This document shows, one piece after another, positions 1 through 10,719 of a DNA stretch of 64,000 bases; within the stretch, counting starts at the first letter, position 1, and every line of letters starts with the position of its first letter. Both the position numbers and the translations under genes were made by a program. Below the pieces are notes generated by a model. That model was not told where the DNA came from. It saw nothing but the letters and a program-made list of their open reading frames with translations, and searched no databases. Location of the stretch: assembly GCA_004335835.1 (NCBI GenBank), contig RWJK01000949.1, positions 1 through 64,000 on the forward strand. Reading direction: 5' to 3'. This stretch comes from Scenedesmus sp. ARA3. Lineage: Eukaryota > Chlorophyta > Chlorophyceae > Sphaeropleales > Scenedesmaceae.

Positions 1-2201
1 GTGCGCTGCCGCCGGCGCTGGTGCAGCCGCCCAGCAGCAAGAAAGATGTAGAGCGGGTGAGCCTACCTGGCCCTGGCGTGGCTATGTTTAGCGCTGTGTT
101 TGGCGTGTGCGTGTGCTGCTGCAAGCGACCTTGCGAGTGCTTGTCACATGCCGGTTTGCTTGGCTGCCGACCGCAAGTTGGTGTGTTCATTGCATGGATG
201 CACTTGCCCTGCAGCAGGCCTCTGTGCTGCGCTTACCCGTCAGACTTGCTCCTGCTGCTGCCGCTGCTGCTGCTGCTGCAGCGCATCAGTGAGCTGACGC
301 TGCAGCTGGAGTCGCTGGAGAAGCGGCTGGTTGAGGCCAGCAAGGCGCGCGAGGCCAAGCTGCGCAAGGCGGGCGCAGCGGGCCGCGTGGCTGTGGCCAT
401 CCAGCTGCGCAGCATGGATGCGGAGGTGATTGCGATCAGCCGGCTGCTGGCGGTGCGCACGCTGCAGCTGGAGATGGAGTACATCTATGCCAGCCTGGAG
501 GAGGAGGCGATTGATGTTTCAGCGGACGAGCTGCTGAACAAGGGTGAGCAGGGGCTGCAAGCTTGGGCATGTGGTTGAGCCTGTGCTTGCGGAAGAGGGC
601 ACAGGCAGCTGCCTGTCGTATGCGCGCATGCAGCATGCGTGTTGCAATGCACGCAGGCACCCAAGGTGCAGTGTATGTTTGGTGTGATGCACCGCCTGAC
701 TCGGAGTGTTTGTGTTTGGTTTGCTGCGTAGGCCCTGCCATTGTGCGCGAGGGCAGCACAGGCGAGCTGGCGCTGCTAGTGGCGGAGTACGGGCTGCTGC
801 TGGAGCAGCTTGATGTGCTAGCAGCTTCCATTGACAGCCAGATGGCAGCCACAGGCAGCAGCAGCAACAGCCACATGCCAGGCTCCAGCAGCACGCCCAC
901 AGCAGCAACAGCAGCAGCGTCAGGCCCCGGCGTGAGCCTGATTGATGAGGACATCTTGGAGGAGCTTGCGGCAGAGATCCCTGACCTGCGCTACCGCGTG
1001 GGTGTGCCTGATGCGGAGGTGTTTGGCAGCAACCCGCTGAGCCCCACGCGGCTGAAGCTGCAGGCGCGCGAGAGCCAGCTCAAGGTGTTTGAGGGCCTCA
1101 ACTTCCTGCTGCGCGGCATGCGGCTGCTGGGCAGTGATGTGGGCAATGCAGGTGGGGAGAGAGCTGGTGTGCGCGGGTGGTGTCGGTGGTTAGCAGTGCT
1201 GTTGGGTGTGGCAGGCACCTGTAATGTGGGTGCAATGCGGCCCTTGTGCAGCTCGGGCTGTCATGCGCTGGCATGTTGATTGTAATTGCTCAGCGCAGCG
1301 TTTGCAAGTGTACTCGGCATCTACCTTATACGCCAACTTCTGACACGTGTCGCCTCGCTGTTCCTGCTGCTGCTGCCACATCTGCACCCCTGCGCCCAAT
1401 CACACCCCACCCCGCACCCCAGGCCGGCTGTTCACCAAGGCTGCGCTGGGCGGCACGCTCAAGGCGCGTGAGGTGGCTGCGCTGCGCCGCACCGCGCGCG
1501 ACCTGCTCACCTTCATCCCCTTCATCATCATCCTGATCATCCCGCTGACGCCGCTGGGCCACGTGCTGGTCTTCGGCTTCATCCAGCGCTACTTTCCCGG
1601 CTTCTTCCCCAGCCAGTTCACCAATCAGCGGCAGGACCTCATGATGCGGTGAGCGGCGGCGCGCCCTGCTGCTGCTGCTGTGGTGTGGTGTGGTTTGATG
1701 GGTTGGCTTGTGCCTGTGCAACGCTGGACACGGTGTAGTAAGTGCCGTCCGCTGCTGCTGCTTGTGCTGCTGCTGCGGGTGCTGGTCGCGGATCACAACC
1801 CTCACGAGCGCCCGCCATGTGTGTCATCTGTGTGCGCCTGCAGTTATGAGGAGCTCCAGCGGCAGCTGGCCACTGCGCAGGCGGCAGCAGAGGTGGAGGA
1901 GGAGGAGGCGGAGCTGGCCCGCGCAGCAGCAGCCGTGGCACGCCTCACCGCGCCAGACATTGAGGGCTGCGTTGTGTCAAGCGGGCCGTCGAGCAGCGGC
2001 AGCCCTGGCGACAGCAGCAGCGTGGCCAGCACTGATGGCGGCCTCGAGCGCCAGGCGGTGCTGGGAGGTGTTGCTGTTGAGGAGGGCGGGCCTGCTGCTG
2101 CCAAGGTGCGGCTGCTTGAGGAGCAGCTGGAGGAGGCGCGCGCGGAGGTGCATTCTGCTCCGGATGATGACAGCCCGCAGCCCGTGTCAGTGCGGCACTG
2201 A
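1..2201 (+). CDS. LETM1-like protein, 3' part of gene (5' end outside window)
   Basis: Five exons join in frame: 1-56 (frame from base 3), 282-543, 732-1151, 1423-1648 and 1844-2201, ending in TGA. About 439 residues are visible. The first exons encode a charged, heptad-like helical region ([16 protein letters not shown]), a Ser/Thr-rich linker and the segment [17 protein letters not shown]. Exon 4 holds the hallmark of the LETM1 family: a basic run, the hydrophobic segment [19 protein letters not shown], then a Phe/Pro-rich stretch ending FPSQF. The last exon continues as coiled coil and ends in a low-complexity acidic/Ser tail. LETM1 proteins sit in the mitochondrial inner membrane (some plant LETM1-like members may be plastidial) and affect K+/H+ or Ca2+ balance and ribosome association; that is family knowledge, not seen here. 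No targeting sequence can be judged because the start is missing. The LETM1 assignment is firm; the subfamily is not. Confidence 0.85.
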
Positions 2202-3338
2202 TTGCTGTGCAGCAGGTGGAGTGCTGCTTGCAGGATTGTGCCTGGCGGCAGGTGGCATTTGTATGCAGCACGTTGTGTTTTTATTCATGACGCCGGTGGG
2301 GCGGGGCTGGACTGGTGCAGGCTGGTGTGATTCGGGATGGGAGGGCGCTGCAAGTGGTGTCGGGCTTTAGGTGTGATGTTTGGGGCTGCAGCGGTGCATG
2401 AACGGGTGCTGTGCGCAGCAGTGAGCAACCGCCGATGCGTGTTAAGGGCACAGAGCGTGCCCTAGCTATGATCTGCTGAGGTGTACCTGCTCATGCGTTC
2501 ACGCACGGCAGTTACGAGTGAAATGTGTGTAGCTGCACCTGCGCTAACGTCTGGGCGGCTTTTTGGAAGACTCAAGGACTGCTTTCAAAGTGTTTGTGGT
2601 GCTGCGCTGTTGCGCGAAGGTTTGGCGGTTGCAGTAGTGGATGCGCCTGTGCGATGTTATGCCGAAATACGGTGTGCCTGTGTGGGCGCTGAGCCCTATA
2701 CCTGCTGGTGCTGTGGGCATGCACTTTTGCTGGTTGCGCATGGCGTCTCAAGCAAGCCTGGCACCTACCATGGTTTGCACTCCTTTTTGATGTTGTGCAT
2801 CGCTCGTATGTGGCAAGACGGTACCCAATGCCTCCTGGTAATATGTGAAAGTGTTACCCTGGGGCAGGCTCGCTATCATAGTGTACTGTTGTGGAGCGAG
2901 TTTGTGATTGATTGCTTGTTCCCAGGGGCCCGTTCTCATGCGCTGTAGAACACGCAGGTGCTGTGACGGTTGCGCACTGATGCTGTGACGGTTTCGCATT
3001 GATTGTCTGGTAGTATGTTGGCTGCTACGCTGCAGTCACCCACAATTTTGGCGAGTATAGCAGTTGCGGATTGACGGCCGCCTGGGTTCTGCTTTTGCCT
3101 GCACAACATTTTGCTTGCAAGCACAGTTGTGCACGTGGTGCGGTGCTGACATGGTGGCGAGTGTTCAGAGCATACTAGTGGCAACTTGTCGGCAGGGTGC
3201 CGCATTATATATTACTGATGTATGATGTATCTGCCATCACTGGGCGCACAAGTTGTGCAAGGGAGCGGGTGTGGTATGCGTTGGTCAGGTGGCAGCCAGT
3301 GCATGGCTGTGTTCGCCACAGGTGCTACTTGCAAGTAG

Positions 3339-3358
3339 TACACACTACGTAGTGTGTA
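3339..3358. repeat. Perfect 20-bp palindrome
   Basis: TACACACTACGTAGTGTGTA reads the same on both strands. It lies 11 bases before a TGTAA in the 3' region of the LETM1-like gene, so it could form a hairpin in the transcript or bind a dimeric protein. Confidence 0.7.
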
Positions 3359-3369
3359 TTGTATACAGG

Positions 3370-3374
3370 TGTAA
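3370..3374 (+). terminator. Poly(A) signal TGTAA, LETM1-like gene
   Basis: First TGTAA noticed on the + strand after the stop at 2201, giving a 3' UTR of about 1.2 kb. TGTAA is the usual chlorophyte polyadenylation signal. Assignment is by position only. Confidence 0.4.
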
Positions 3375-4559
3375 CGTGTCATGCGCAACAAGTCACAAGT
3401 TTCGGTAGCCCACATAGTGCGCGCTAGCGGCCGCGCGCGGACAGCTCAGCGCGGGCCAAGTTCCACAGATGTTGTATAAAGTCTGGTCAGCAACTGCAAT
3501 AGCAAGCATTACGCGCATAATAACCATGCATATCATCGAGGTAACCACGAAAGAAGGTAGGGCCATTACACTGCAGCATACGGACACGAATAATCTGGTG
3601 ACGGGGTGACCAGCCTCTGCAGCCAAGGGCTGTCGCGTGCAGCAGACATACTCTGGCCCCATTAAATCACATCCAAACGGAATTTTTCTTGTTGCAGAGA
3701 CGGTCTGTAGCGTTTGCCGAAAGCTGGTGCCTCGTTTATTTTATGTTACCCGCGCGGCTGATGTAGCTAATCTCGAGCAATGCCAGGAAGCCACTGCTAT
3801 GGAATATATCACTTGATGCTCGATGCCTTATCCGGCCGGCCACCCTTCATAGTGTCCGCATTGTGGGCCATCAACCAGTGTCGACGAGCCTGCAAACAAC
3901 ACATACCTGCGCGCTAATAGCCCCACCTTTGGACGAGTGCAGTTGGTGTCGTTGCTGATTGCCCTGACATACCTCAACAAAGTTCCTAGTTCGCTGCACT
4001 ACCCACGGCCTCGATCACCCGGACCATCTGCAGTAGCAGAGCAGCTAGTTGCATTACAGCACCATGGCGTGGCCGGTGAGTATACTGCAGCAGACTCTAG
4101 CTGCCATACTGGCTGCCTCCCAGCTGTCACTCTGATACAGTTCGTGTGTGCTTTTCATGACGGATGCTGCAGCAATATACGTGGCTCATCGGTGAGTGAA
4201 GCTGGCTGGTGAACACATCTTCTCATGCAGCACATGCTGCATACATGCAGCAGCTTGTATCAGCTGCAGCAAGATGCATTTGAGTCTGCAGCATGATATC
4301 CTTAGCTGCAGCAACAACCTGATTAATACCCCTTAGGCCTTGCAATCAACTTCCAGTCAGTTTGCAGCTGTGCAGCATGCCAAACTGTGCAAACTGTGCA
4401 GAACAGGCTGTCCCAACTTCACAACTCATGCTGCAAGTGCATCGTCAGCCAGCCCTCCTGAGCATCCTGCTGCAAGAAGCGTATGGTCGGCTTGCAGTAG
4501 ATCGCCCAGACATACATTGTGCTGATGGAGAGGTGTGTACTTCTGTTGCTGTGCTGCAG

Positions 4560-7500
4560 TGGTGCATGGCATCGTGGCATTCCTTGACGCCTACGGCATT
4601 GGAGCAATGACGTCGCCAATGCCTTCGGCACATCAGTGGGCAGCAAGACGCTGGTGAGCTGCAGTGGGGCATTCATTTGCAAAGCAGCTATTAAGAAACT
4701 AGGTGAGTCCTGGTACAGCAACAGCCGCCTTTGGTGATGGCAACAGCAACATCAACGGCAGCCGCTGCCAGCAGCCAACACTTTTGATGCGCCTTGCCTT
4801 CAACTGCCTGAACATGTGCCATCTTGATGAGTTGCTCACACTCCTGTGATGCTCTCTGTCTGCCTCTTTCTGCAACACCACATCTTCACCATCCAACAGA
4901 GCATGTGGAGCGCCGTCTGCATTGCGGCTGTCTTTGAGTTCCTCGCAGCGCTGCTGCTGGGCGGGCAGGTCACCAAGACCATTGCAGGCGGCATTGCCAA
5001 GACAGCCACATTTGCCAAGGCTCCCCAGCTGTTCATGTACGGCATGTTGACAGCAGAGACTGGCGCCATGATTTGGATCCTGCTGGCTACATACCTGGAG
5101 CTGCCTGTGTCCACTACACACGCCATCATCGGCGGCATCATCGGCTTTGCACGGGAGTGATCGAGCTTGCTTTGCTTCTGGTGTTGCATGGCCGTTCCGT
5201 CTCAGAACAACAGAGCTGCTGAAGCCATCTGGCCCTGTTGACGCCAGCATCGCCTTACATGCAGCTGCAGCTCTGCACAGCATGTCATAGGCAGCCAGTA
5301 CAACTTTGTATCAAACACGCATGCACCTCAACAGCCCACCCATGCGCTGAGTAGCACACAATGCTGAGTGTCTGCATGTGCTGCTGCTGCCGTATGACAC
5401 GCAGTGGTGTTTGGTGGCAGCAACGCGGTGGTCTGGTACGAGCCAAAGGCGGACTTCCCATATGGTGAGTGGCAGAGAGGCCATGCAACACAGATCAGCC
5501 AGCAGCATTTATCTCACCAGTAACAGCTACAGCTGCTAGAACATGAAGCTGGCAGCTGCAGCACCTGCACATGCTTCAAGTAGAAGCTGTTAGGTGGCGC
5601 CGGCGCTACCGTGCCACTCAACTTTGTGCAGCTCACGCAGCTGACCACAACGACTGACTCAGTGGTTTCTGTTGCTGTACCTGTTGCACACCGCAGTCGG
5701 CGGCATTGCGCCATTTGTCATCTCCTGGTTTCTGTCCCCGCTGCTGGCTGCGCTTCTGCAACAGCGCTGATCACATTCGTGCTCTTCCTGGCGGTGCGCA
5801 CGCTGGTGCTGCGCCGCGCCGAGTCCACCACGATTGCCTTCTACGTGCTGCCGCTGCTCATCCTGCTCACCTTGTTCATCAACCTCTTCTTCATCCTGGT
5901 GGGTGGCGCTGCTGAGGGCTGCTGGGTGGGGGCCCTGGCTGCGTGCGTGTGTGTGTGTGACAAGGAGCTGCACATGCTGCCTCGGTGCTTGGTTGCTACA
6001 CACCTGCCTGCTCAGTATGATCCCGTGCTTACATGGCATCTGTACATTGTCTCCCAGCCTTGGTCAGCAGTTCTCTTGTGGGTTTGGCACTATTCAGGAC
6101 AGTGCCGTTTTGGCAGGATGCTCGGCTGACACGTTTCTGATCTGTGCCCTGCCCGGCTTCTCCTGCTGCCACCACTGCCCCCCACCCTGCCACCCCCGCA
6201 GACCAAGGGAGTCAAGGGCATCGTGACCATTTCCGCTGAGAAGGGCGCATGGCTGGCAGCAGCCGGCGCTGCCGGCGCTACACTGATTGGCACTGCCATC
6301 ATCTGGCCGCTGATGAAGCGATCCCTGCTCACCTTTGACACCAAGAGCACAAACTCGATCGAGGCCGGCAAGGGCGTTGCTGCAGGCGGGAGCGCCTTCC
6401 AGGAGGAGGATGCCTTCCAGAAGGCTGTGTCCGACAAGCTGAAGCCCGTGCACGTGGATGCGGATGACAAGTCCCTCGGCGCCATGTTCAAGCGCTTCCG
6501 CAACGCTGCGCTGTCTGGCATCACCCATGACATCCATGCCGATGTAAAACATGACGAGGCAATCATGGAGATGCACGATGCCGCCGAGAAGTTTGACCCG
6601 CGCACTGAGCACTTGTTCAAGGTTCTGCAGGTCATCTCTGCCTGCGCCATGTCCTTCGCACACGGTGAGACACGCGGCTGCTCTTAATTTACTCGTCCCA
6701 GAAGCATTGTAGTAGCCTGCACTGGACCACTTCGGTGTCAATGAGGCCCTCATGCTTAATTGCTACTGATAAACCTCAAACCTCAAACCTCTTGCTGACT
6801 CACCCTCTGCTGCTGCTGACCCTGCTCGCTGATTGTTCTCTGCTGATCTGGGTGCGGTGCAGGCGCCAACGACGTGGCCAACGCCATCGGCTCCTTCTGT
6901 GCCAGCCTCTACGTGTACAACAACTTGCAGGTGCCTGGCAGCAACAGCGAGGTGTACCAGTGGGTGCTGGCACTTGGTGGCGCTGGCATCGTGATTGGCC
7001 TTGCCACCTACGGCTACAACATCATGCGCGTGCTGGGCGTGAAGTGCGCACACATCACACCCTCTCGCGGCTTTTGCATGGAGACTGCCACCGCCCTGGT
7101 CGTGTCCATCGGCTCTGCTGTCGGTGAGTAACACAGCACATATAAGCTTAACGTTTTGCTGGATCCTTGGCTGTTATTTACGGTGACAGCGACACCTGGG
7201 TCTGGCAGCGCCCAGCTGTGTAGCTGCTGTGTCTAACACCCTGCTGCACCTATGCACCTACCCACATACACAACCTCAAGTCTGTGCTTGTGCTTCCCCT
7301 GGTGACTGCCTGCAGCCCTGCCCCTGTCCACCACCCACACCATCACTAGCGCAACTGCTGGCGGCGGCATTGCTGAGGGCCGCTGGAAGGCGCTGAACTG
7401 AGCCCTGTATGGCAAGATGATGCTGGGCTGGATCGGCACGCTGGCCGCTGCCGGCTGCGTGTCTGCGCTGCTGTTTGCCCTGGGCGTATACACGCCCTCC

Positions 7501-7758
7501 CAGCCTCAGACAATGGAGCTCATCTCTGCACGCAACTTTGCAATGGCCAACACCAATGCAACGCTGGGCAGGCTGTCGGCGCTGAATGCGGCTGCTGCAG
7601 CACCCAATGCAAGCCTGACGGAGCAGATAAACGCAGTGAATGCGAGCCTGCTGGGGCTGGGCAACCTGAATGGCAAGACGTGGCTTGATGGCGGTGCCCT
7701 GCAGAAGACCTTCCAGAGCGCACTGTACCTCAACAACAATGCCACTGTCCTGGGTTGA
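4560..7758 (+). pseudogene. PHO4-family phosphate transporter (PTB-like), disabled copy
   Basis: Exons recognised by protein pattern and matching splice phase: 4560-4653, 4900-5152, 5405-5464, 5697-5898, 6202-6664, 6863-7123, 7316-7758. Both PHO4 signature halves are present: the N-terminal NDVANAFGTSVGSKTL with GGQVTKT and STTHAI, and the C-terminal GANDVANAIG, SRGFCMETATALVVS and [11 protein letters not shown] hydrophilic loop in exon 6202-6664 separates them, as in eukaryotic Na+ or H+/Pi symporters of the plasma membrane. Four lesions are seen: one base missing near 4606 (GIGA and NDV in different frames); the expected donor at 5153 reads GG instead of GT; one base missing near 5750 inside the conserved SPLLAG, leading to TGA at 5768; and TGG to TGA at 7399 in RWKALNW, after which the frame stays open to 7758. 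A conserved Gly after HTIT is also Ser. Two lesions are homopolymer deletions and could be read errors; the two substitutions are not of that kind. The 5' exon was not found. Confidence 0.75.
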
Positions 7759-8636
7759 GCACTGATGCGATTTTACGTTAGCAGCATACTCAGTACTCTA
7801 TAGGCTAAAGACATACATCTTGCCAACCTCTTGCTATGTTGCTTGTCACAGCTCAGAACTGCTGACCAAGCCATCATATCACAAAGCATAGTCATGACAT
7901 ATGTCTCGCCCCTTTCTTGCTATGCTCACAGCTGAACAAGCTGGGAACTGCTGAGCAAGCCACGTTGGTTGAGTACAGAGTGTGCTGTGTGATCAGGGCT
8001 GCCCTTGTCCTCCTCTTGCTTACGCACGGAGAGAAAGGCTCAGGCAGGGTTGCCTACTTCTGATGCCAAGCTGCACATGTAAAGCTGGCAATAAACTGTT
8101 CAGCAGCTGCAAGGTTGACGCATTGACCCGTTGAGCAGGCCCTGAGGGTGACGTAGCATCAACTGTGTGACGGCGTGCCACGAACAATGTTTTGAAATTT
8201 GTGTGTGTGTTGCTGCTGTGGCAACAAAGTCTGGGCATTCCTGCAACATTGTTGGCACAAGATGGTTGCAGCACAACAATGTGGTTCCAGACACTGCTCT
8301 TCACAGAGAGTTTGCATATAGCATGAAAGCATGGAAGTATCCTCAGCACGTTCGATCGAAAAGCGCGTCGAAAGCATCTGTTAAAGCAGTAGCTTTGATC
8401 TGTAGGGATGTCAGTCGACTAGTTGATGAAGGCAGCAGTCACAGCTAGATCTTCTTGGTGTACATGTAACAGATGTGTTGTTGTGGAAACACCCAAGATA
8501 GCAGCTGGCACACCAGCTGAGTGTCAAACTGAACACAAACCATCACCAGCCCATGTAAACCAGCTGGCACGCCATCTGCACTGCGGCAGTTAGATAGAGC
8601 AAGACATGCGCGTGGCATCTGCAGGTGTTGTACAGC
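7759..8636. other. Spacer between convergent 3' ends
   Basis: This stretch follows the stop-like TGA of the phosphate-transporter copy and precedes the inferred poly(A) site of DPM1 on the other strand. It holds a TGTAA at 8078 and no protein-like reading frame. At 8665-8700, just beyond it, there is a short run of alternating CACATG-type repeats inside the DPM1 3' region. Confidence 0.5.
8078..8082 (+). terminator. Possible poly(A) signal TGTAA of the transporter copy
   Basis: TGTAA about 320 bases past the last open exon of the PHO4-like sequence. Whether the copy is still transcribed is unknown. Confidence 0.3.
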
Positions 8637-8641
8637 TTACA
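8637..8641 (-). terminator. Poly(A) signal TGTAA, DPM1
   Basis: TTACA on the + strand is TGTAA on the - strand, about 420 bases past the DPM1 stop at 9061. It is the nearest such signal noticed and the distance is normal for this window. Confidence 0.45.
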
Positions 8642-9060
8642 TGCCATACAGTGTAGCCAACCGAACACATGCACATGTACACATGCACGCACATATACGT
8701 GTCCAGCTGGAGTGCCCAACAATCAGCAAACCCTTTGTGCAGGCCCGTCCCAACTGCGGCAACATCTACATCCAACAGCGGCAGCAGCAACCACCGCAGC
8801 AGCCTGCAGACAGCGCCCATGCGTGCAGATGATTGTGCGCACACAGGTGTACACCTACACCCTGCCACTGCTGCACACACCCAACCCCTGCACAGCCTCA
8901 ACAGCGTATTGCGTCAGCACTGTAACCGCTGTCCTCATCTGGTATGTGCAGGACAGCTCATGCAGGCATGCACGCAAGCATGCTGTACCAGCACACATAC
9001 TTTGCAAAGAAACAGCGCAAGGAGCTGCGGCAAGCATCTTCACGCTGTGACGTGCTTTGT

Positions 9061-10145
9061 TCACAGCGTGAAGAACAGCCGCAGCAGGCCGCTGATGAAC
9101 ATTGTGTACTCGGAGCGCCCCAGCTTGGACTGGCCATACACGCGGTCCACAAACACAATTGGCACCTCTGCTATATTCGAGCCTAGCGCGCTCGCGCGTG
9201 CAATCATCTCCATCTGGAATGCGTAGCCCTTGCTTGTCACCACGTGCAGCAGCTGCTCTAGCACCGTCCTCCGGTACAGCCGGTAGGCGCCTGTAAGATC
9301 TGACACGCGCAGGCCCAGCAGGGTTGAGGCCAGCACGTTTGCACCTCTGCTGGTGAGCTTGCGCTTCCAATTCCAGCCAGATACGCCGCCGCCTGCTGTG
9401 TAACGTGTGCCAGTGACGATGTCTGCGCTGCTCTGCTGCTGCACCTACGGTGCATGCAGTGGTGTGGCACGGCGGTGGATTTGTGAGTGTGCACGGATGA
9501 GGGCAGGGGTGATGCTCTGGTTGCGGCGTGGGGTGAGAAGTCGAGCGTCGCTGCTGGTGATAGCATCTCATGCCTGCCGAGTTGTTGCTTCAACCAGCGC
9601 TGGCGACTGGGACGGAGTTAATGCAGCGTGTAACTGGTACCCACCCACCGGCTACAGCTGCTGCTCCTGTTGCTGCTGCTGTTGCTGTGCTGGCAGTTGC
9701 AGGCACTTCGTTCGCTACTTCCATCTGCTTCAAAAGCTAAAAAAACTCTGAAAACTCCCTGTTAACAGCACCCCTGCCTCTGCCCAGCACCCACCTTGAA
9801 CAGCGTGGGTATGTACTTGGGATGGTGTGACAGGTCAGCGTCCATCAGGATGATCCAGGAGCCAGAAGCATACTGCAGGCCATGCCTGTAGGCAGTGCCA
9901 AGCCCAAGCTTAGCAGACCTAGGCCGCAGCAGCACCTTGTCTGCACCCAGCACTTGCTGCATCTGCTTGACTGCCTGTTGAGTGCCATCCGGGCTTGCGT
10001 CATCCACGATTATGACTTCGTAAGCAATGCTGGCTTTGCTGCAAGCCTCCTCTATGAGCCATAGTAAAATAGGGATGTTGTCACGTTCGTTGTAGGTGGG
10101 TATGATGATACTGCACTTGTTGCTTGTGCTGTCATCGCCTGGCAT
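9061..10145 (-). CDS. DPM1: Dolichol-phosphate mannosyltransferase catalytic subunit
   Basis: Two exons, complement(9795..10145) and complement(9061..9444), join in phase 0 and give 244 residues, the usual size of plant and animal DPM1. It is a GT2-family GT-A fold enzyme that transfers mannose from GDP-Man to dolichyl phosphate on the cytosolic face of the ER, supplying N-glycosylation, O-mannosylation and GPI synthesis. Visible motifs are [16 protein letters not shown] near residue 13, [10 protein letters not shown] near 46, the metal-binding DAD at 102-104 in [11 protein letters not shown], then [31 protein letters not shown] and [11 protein letters not shown](Q)SKLG in exon 2. There is no C-terminal membrane anchor, so it is the type that needs DPM2/DPM3-like partners. 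The start is the ATG at 10145, with the first motif ten residues on. No lesions were seen. Confidence 0.95.
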
Positions 10146-10719
10146 GCTACTGCTGCAGCAGTGCCAGGGCTGTTGCCTGCTGGTGCTGCCAAGTCCCGGG
10201 CTCGTCCTAGAACTGATTGCTGGTGTGGAACCTCACGACCGAGTTTGATGCATGCTCAATGGAACCCGCTGATGGCAGGCAGCAAGGGACAGGTGGCAGC
10301 AGGCTGCTGCTAGTTCTAGTGCTGTAGTAGTAGTGCACGGTGTTCGCTGCAGATGGGCTTCTTTGACAGTAAGTAGCCACGGGAGGAATTCGCCATGCTG
10401 GGTGGGAACGTTGAACACGTCTGCGACCTGTAACAACGGTTTGTACACATGACCTGCCAACCCTGGTGACAACCTATGCAGTTGCTGGGAAAGGAAGCTT
10501 AAGGCGCCACACTGACTGTACAATCCCACTTTATTCCGATCACATTTACCCGCATCAATCCCTGTTGCATCAGGTGTCTTGGCACATTGTTTTTCAAGTG
10601 AGCCCGCCTTCGCTTGGTTCTTGCTGTCGATGAGCAGAAACAAAACGAAGTGCGTCTGTGCTGAGAACGAACTTGATTACTAAGCTGTGAAGAACTCAAG
10701 TTCGTCCGCATCAGTAGCA
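10146..10719. promoter_or_regulatory. Shared divergent promoter region of DPM1 and WDR5
   Basis: The 574 bases between the two start codons must hold both 5' UTRs and promoters. No TATA box stands out. A 136-codon open frame on the - strand (10233-10643) has no recognisable protein pattern and was not accepted as a gene. Confidence 0.6.

Larger units (their letters stand above)
2202..4559. other. 3' UTR of the LETM1-like gene, then spacer
   Basis: No coding segment with protein-like composition was found. The left part up to the TGTAA at 3370 is best read as a long 3' untranslated region. The rest is spacer plus the undefined 5' part of the phosphate-transporter pseudogene. ATG at 4064, followed directly by a GTGAGT donor (short peptide MAWP), could be its first exon, but the splice phase does not join to the next recognised exon, so this is only a possibility. 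Confidence 0.5.

Noticed and set aside
436..954. 172-codon antisense frame over the LETM1-like gene
   Set aside because: It overlaps two well-supported exons in the opposite direction and has the low-complexity composition expected of the complement of GC-rich coding sequence.
10233..10643. 136-codon frame in the DPM1/WDR5 promoter region
   Set aside because: No family pattern, and it would fill the shared promoter.
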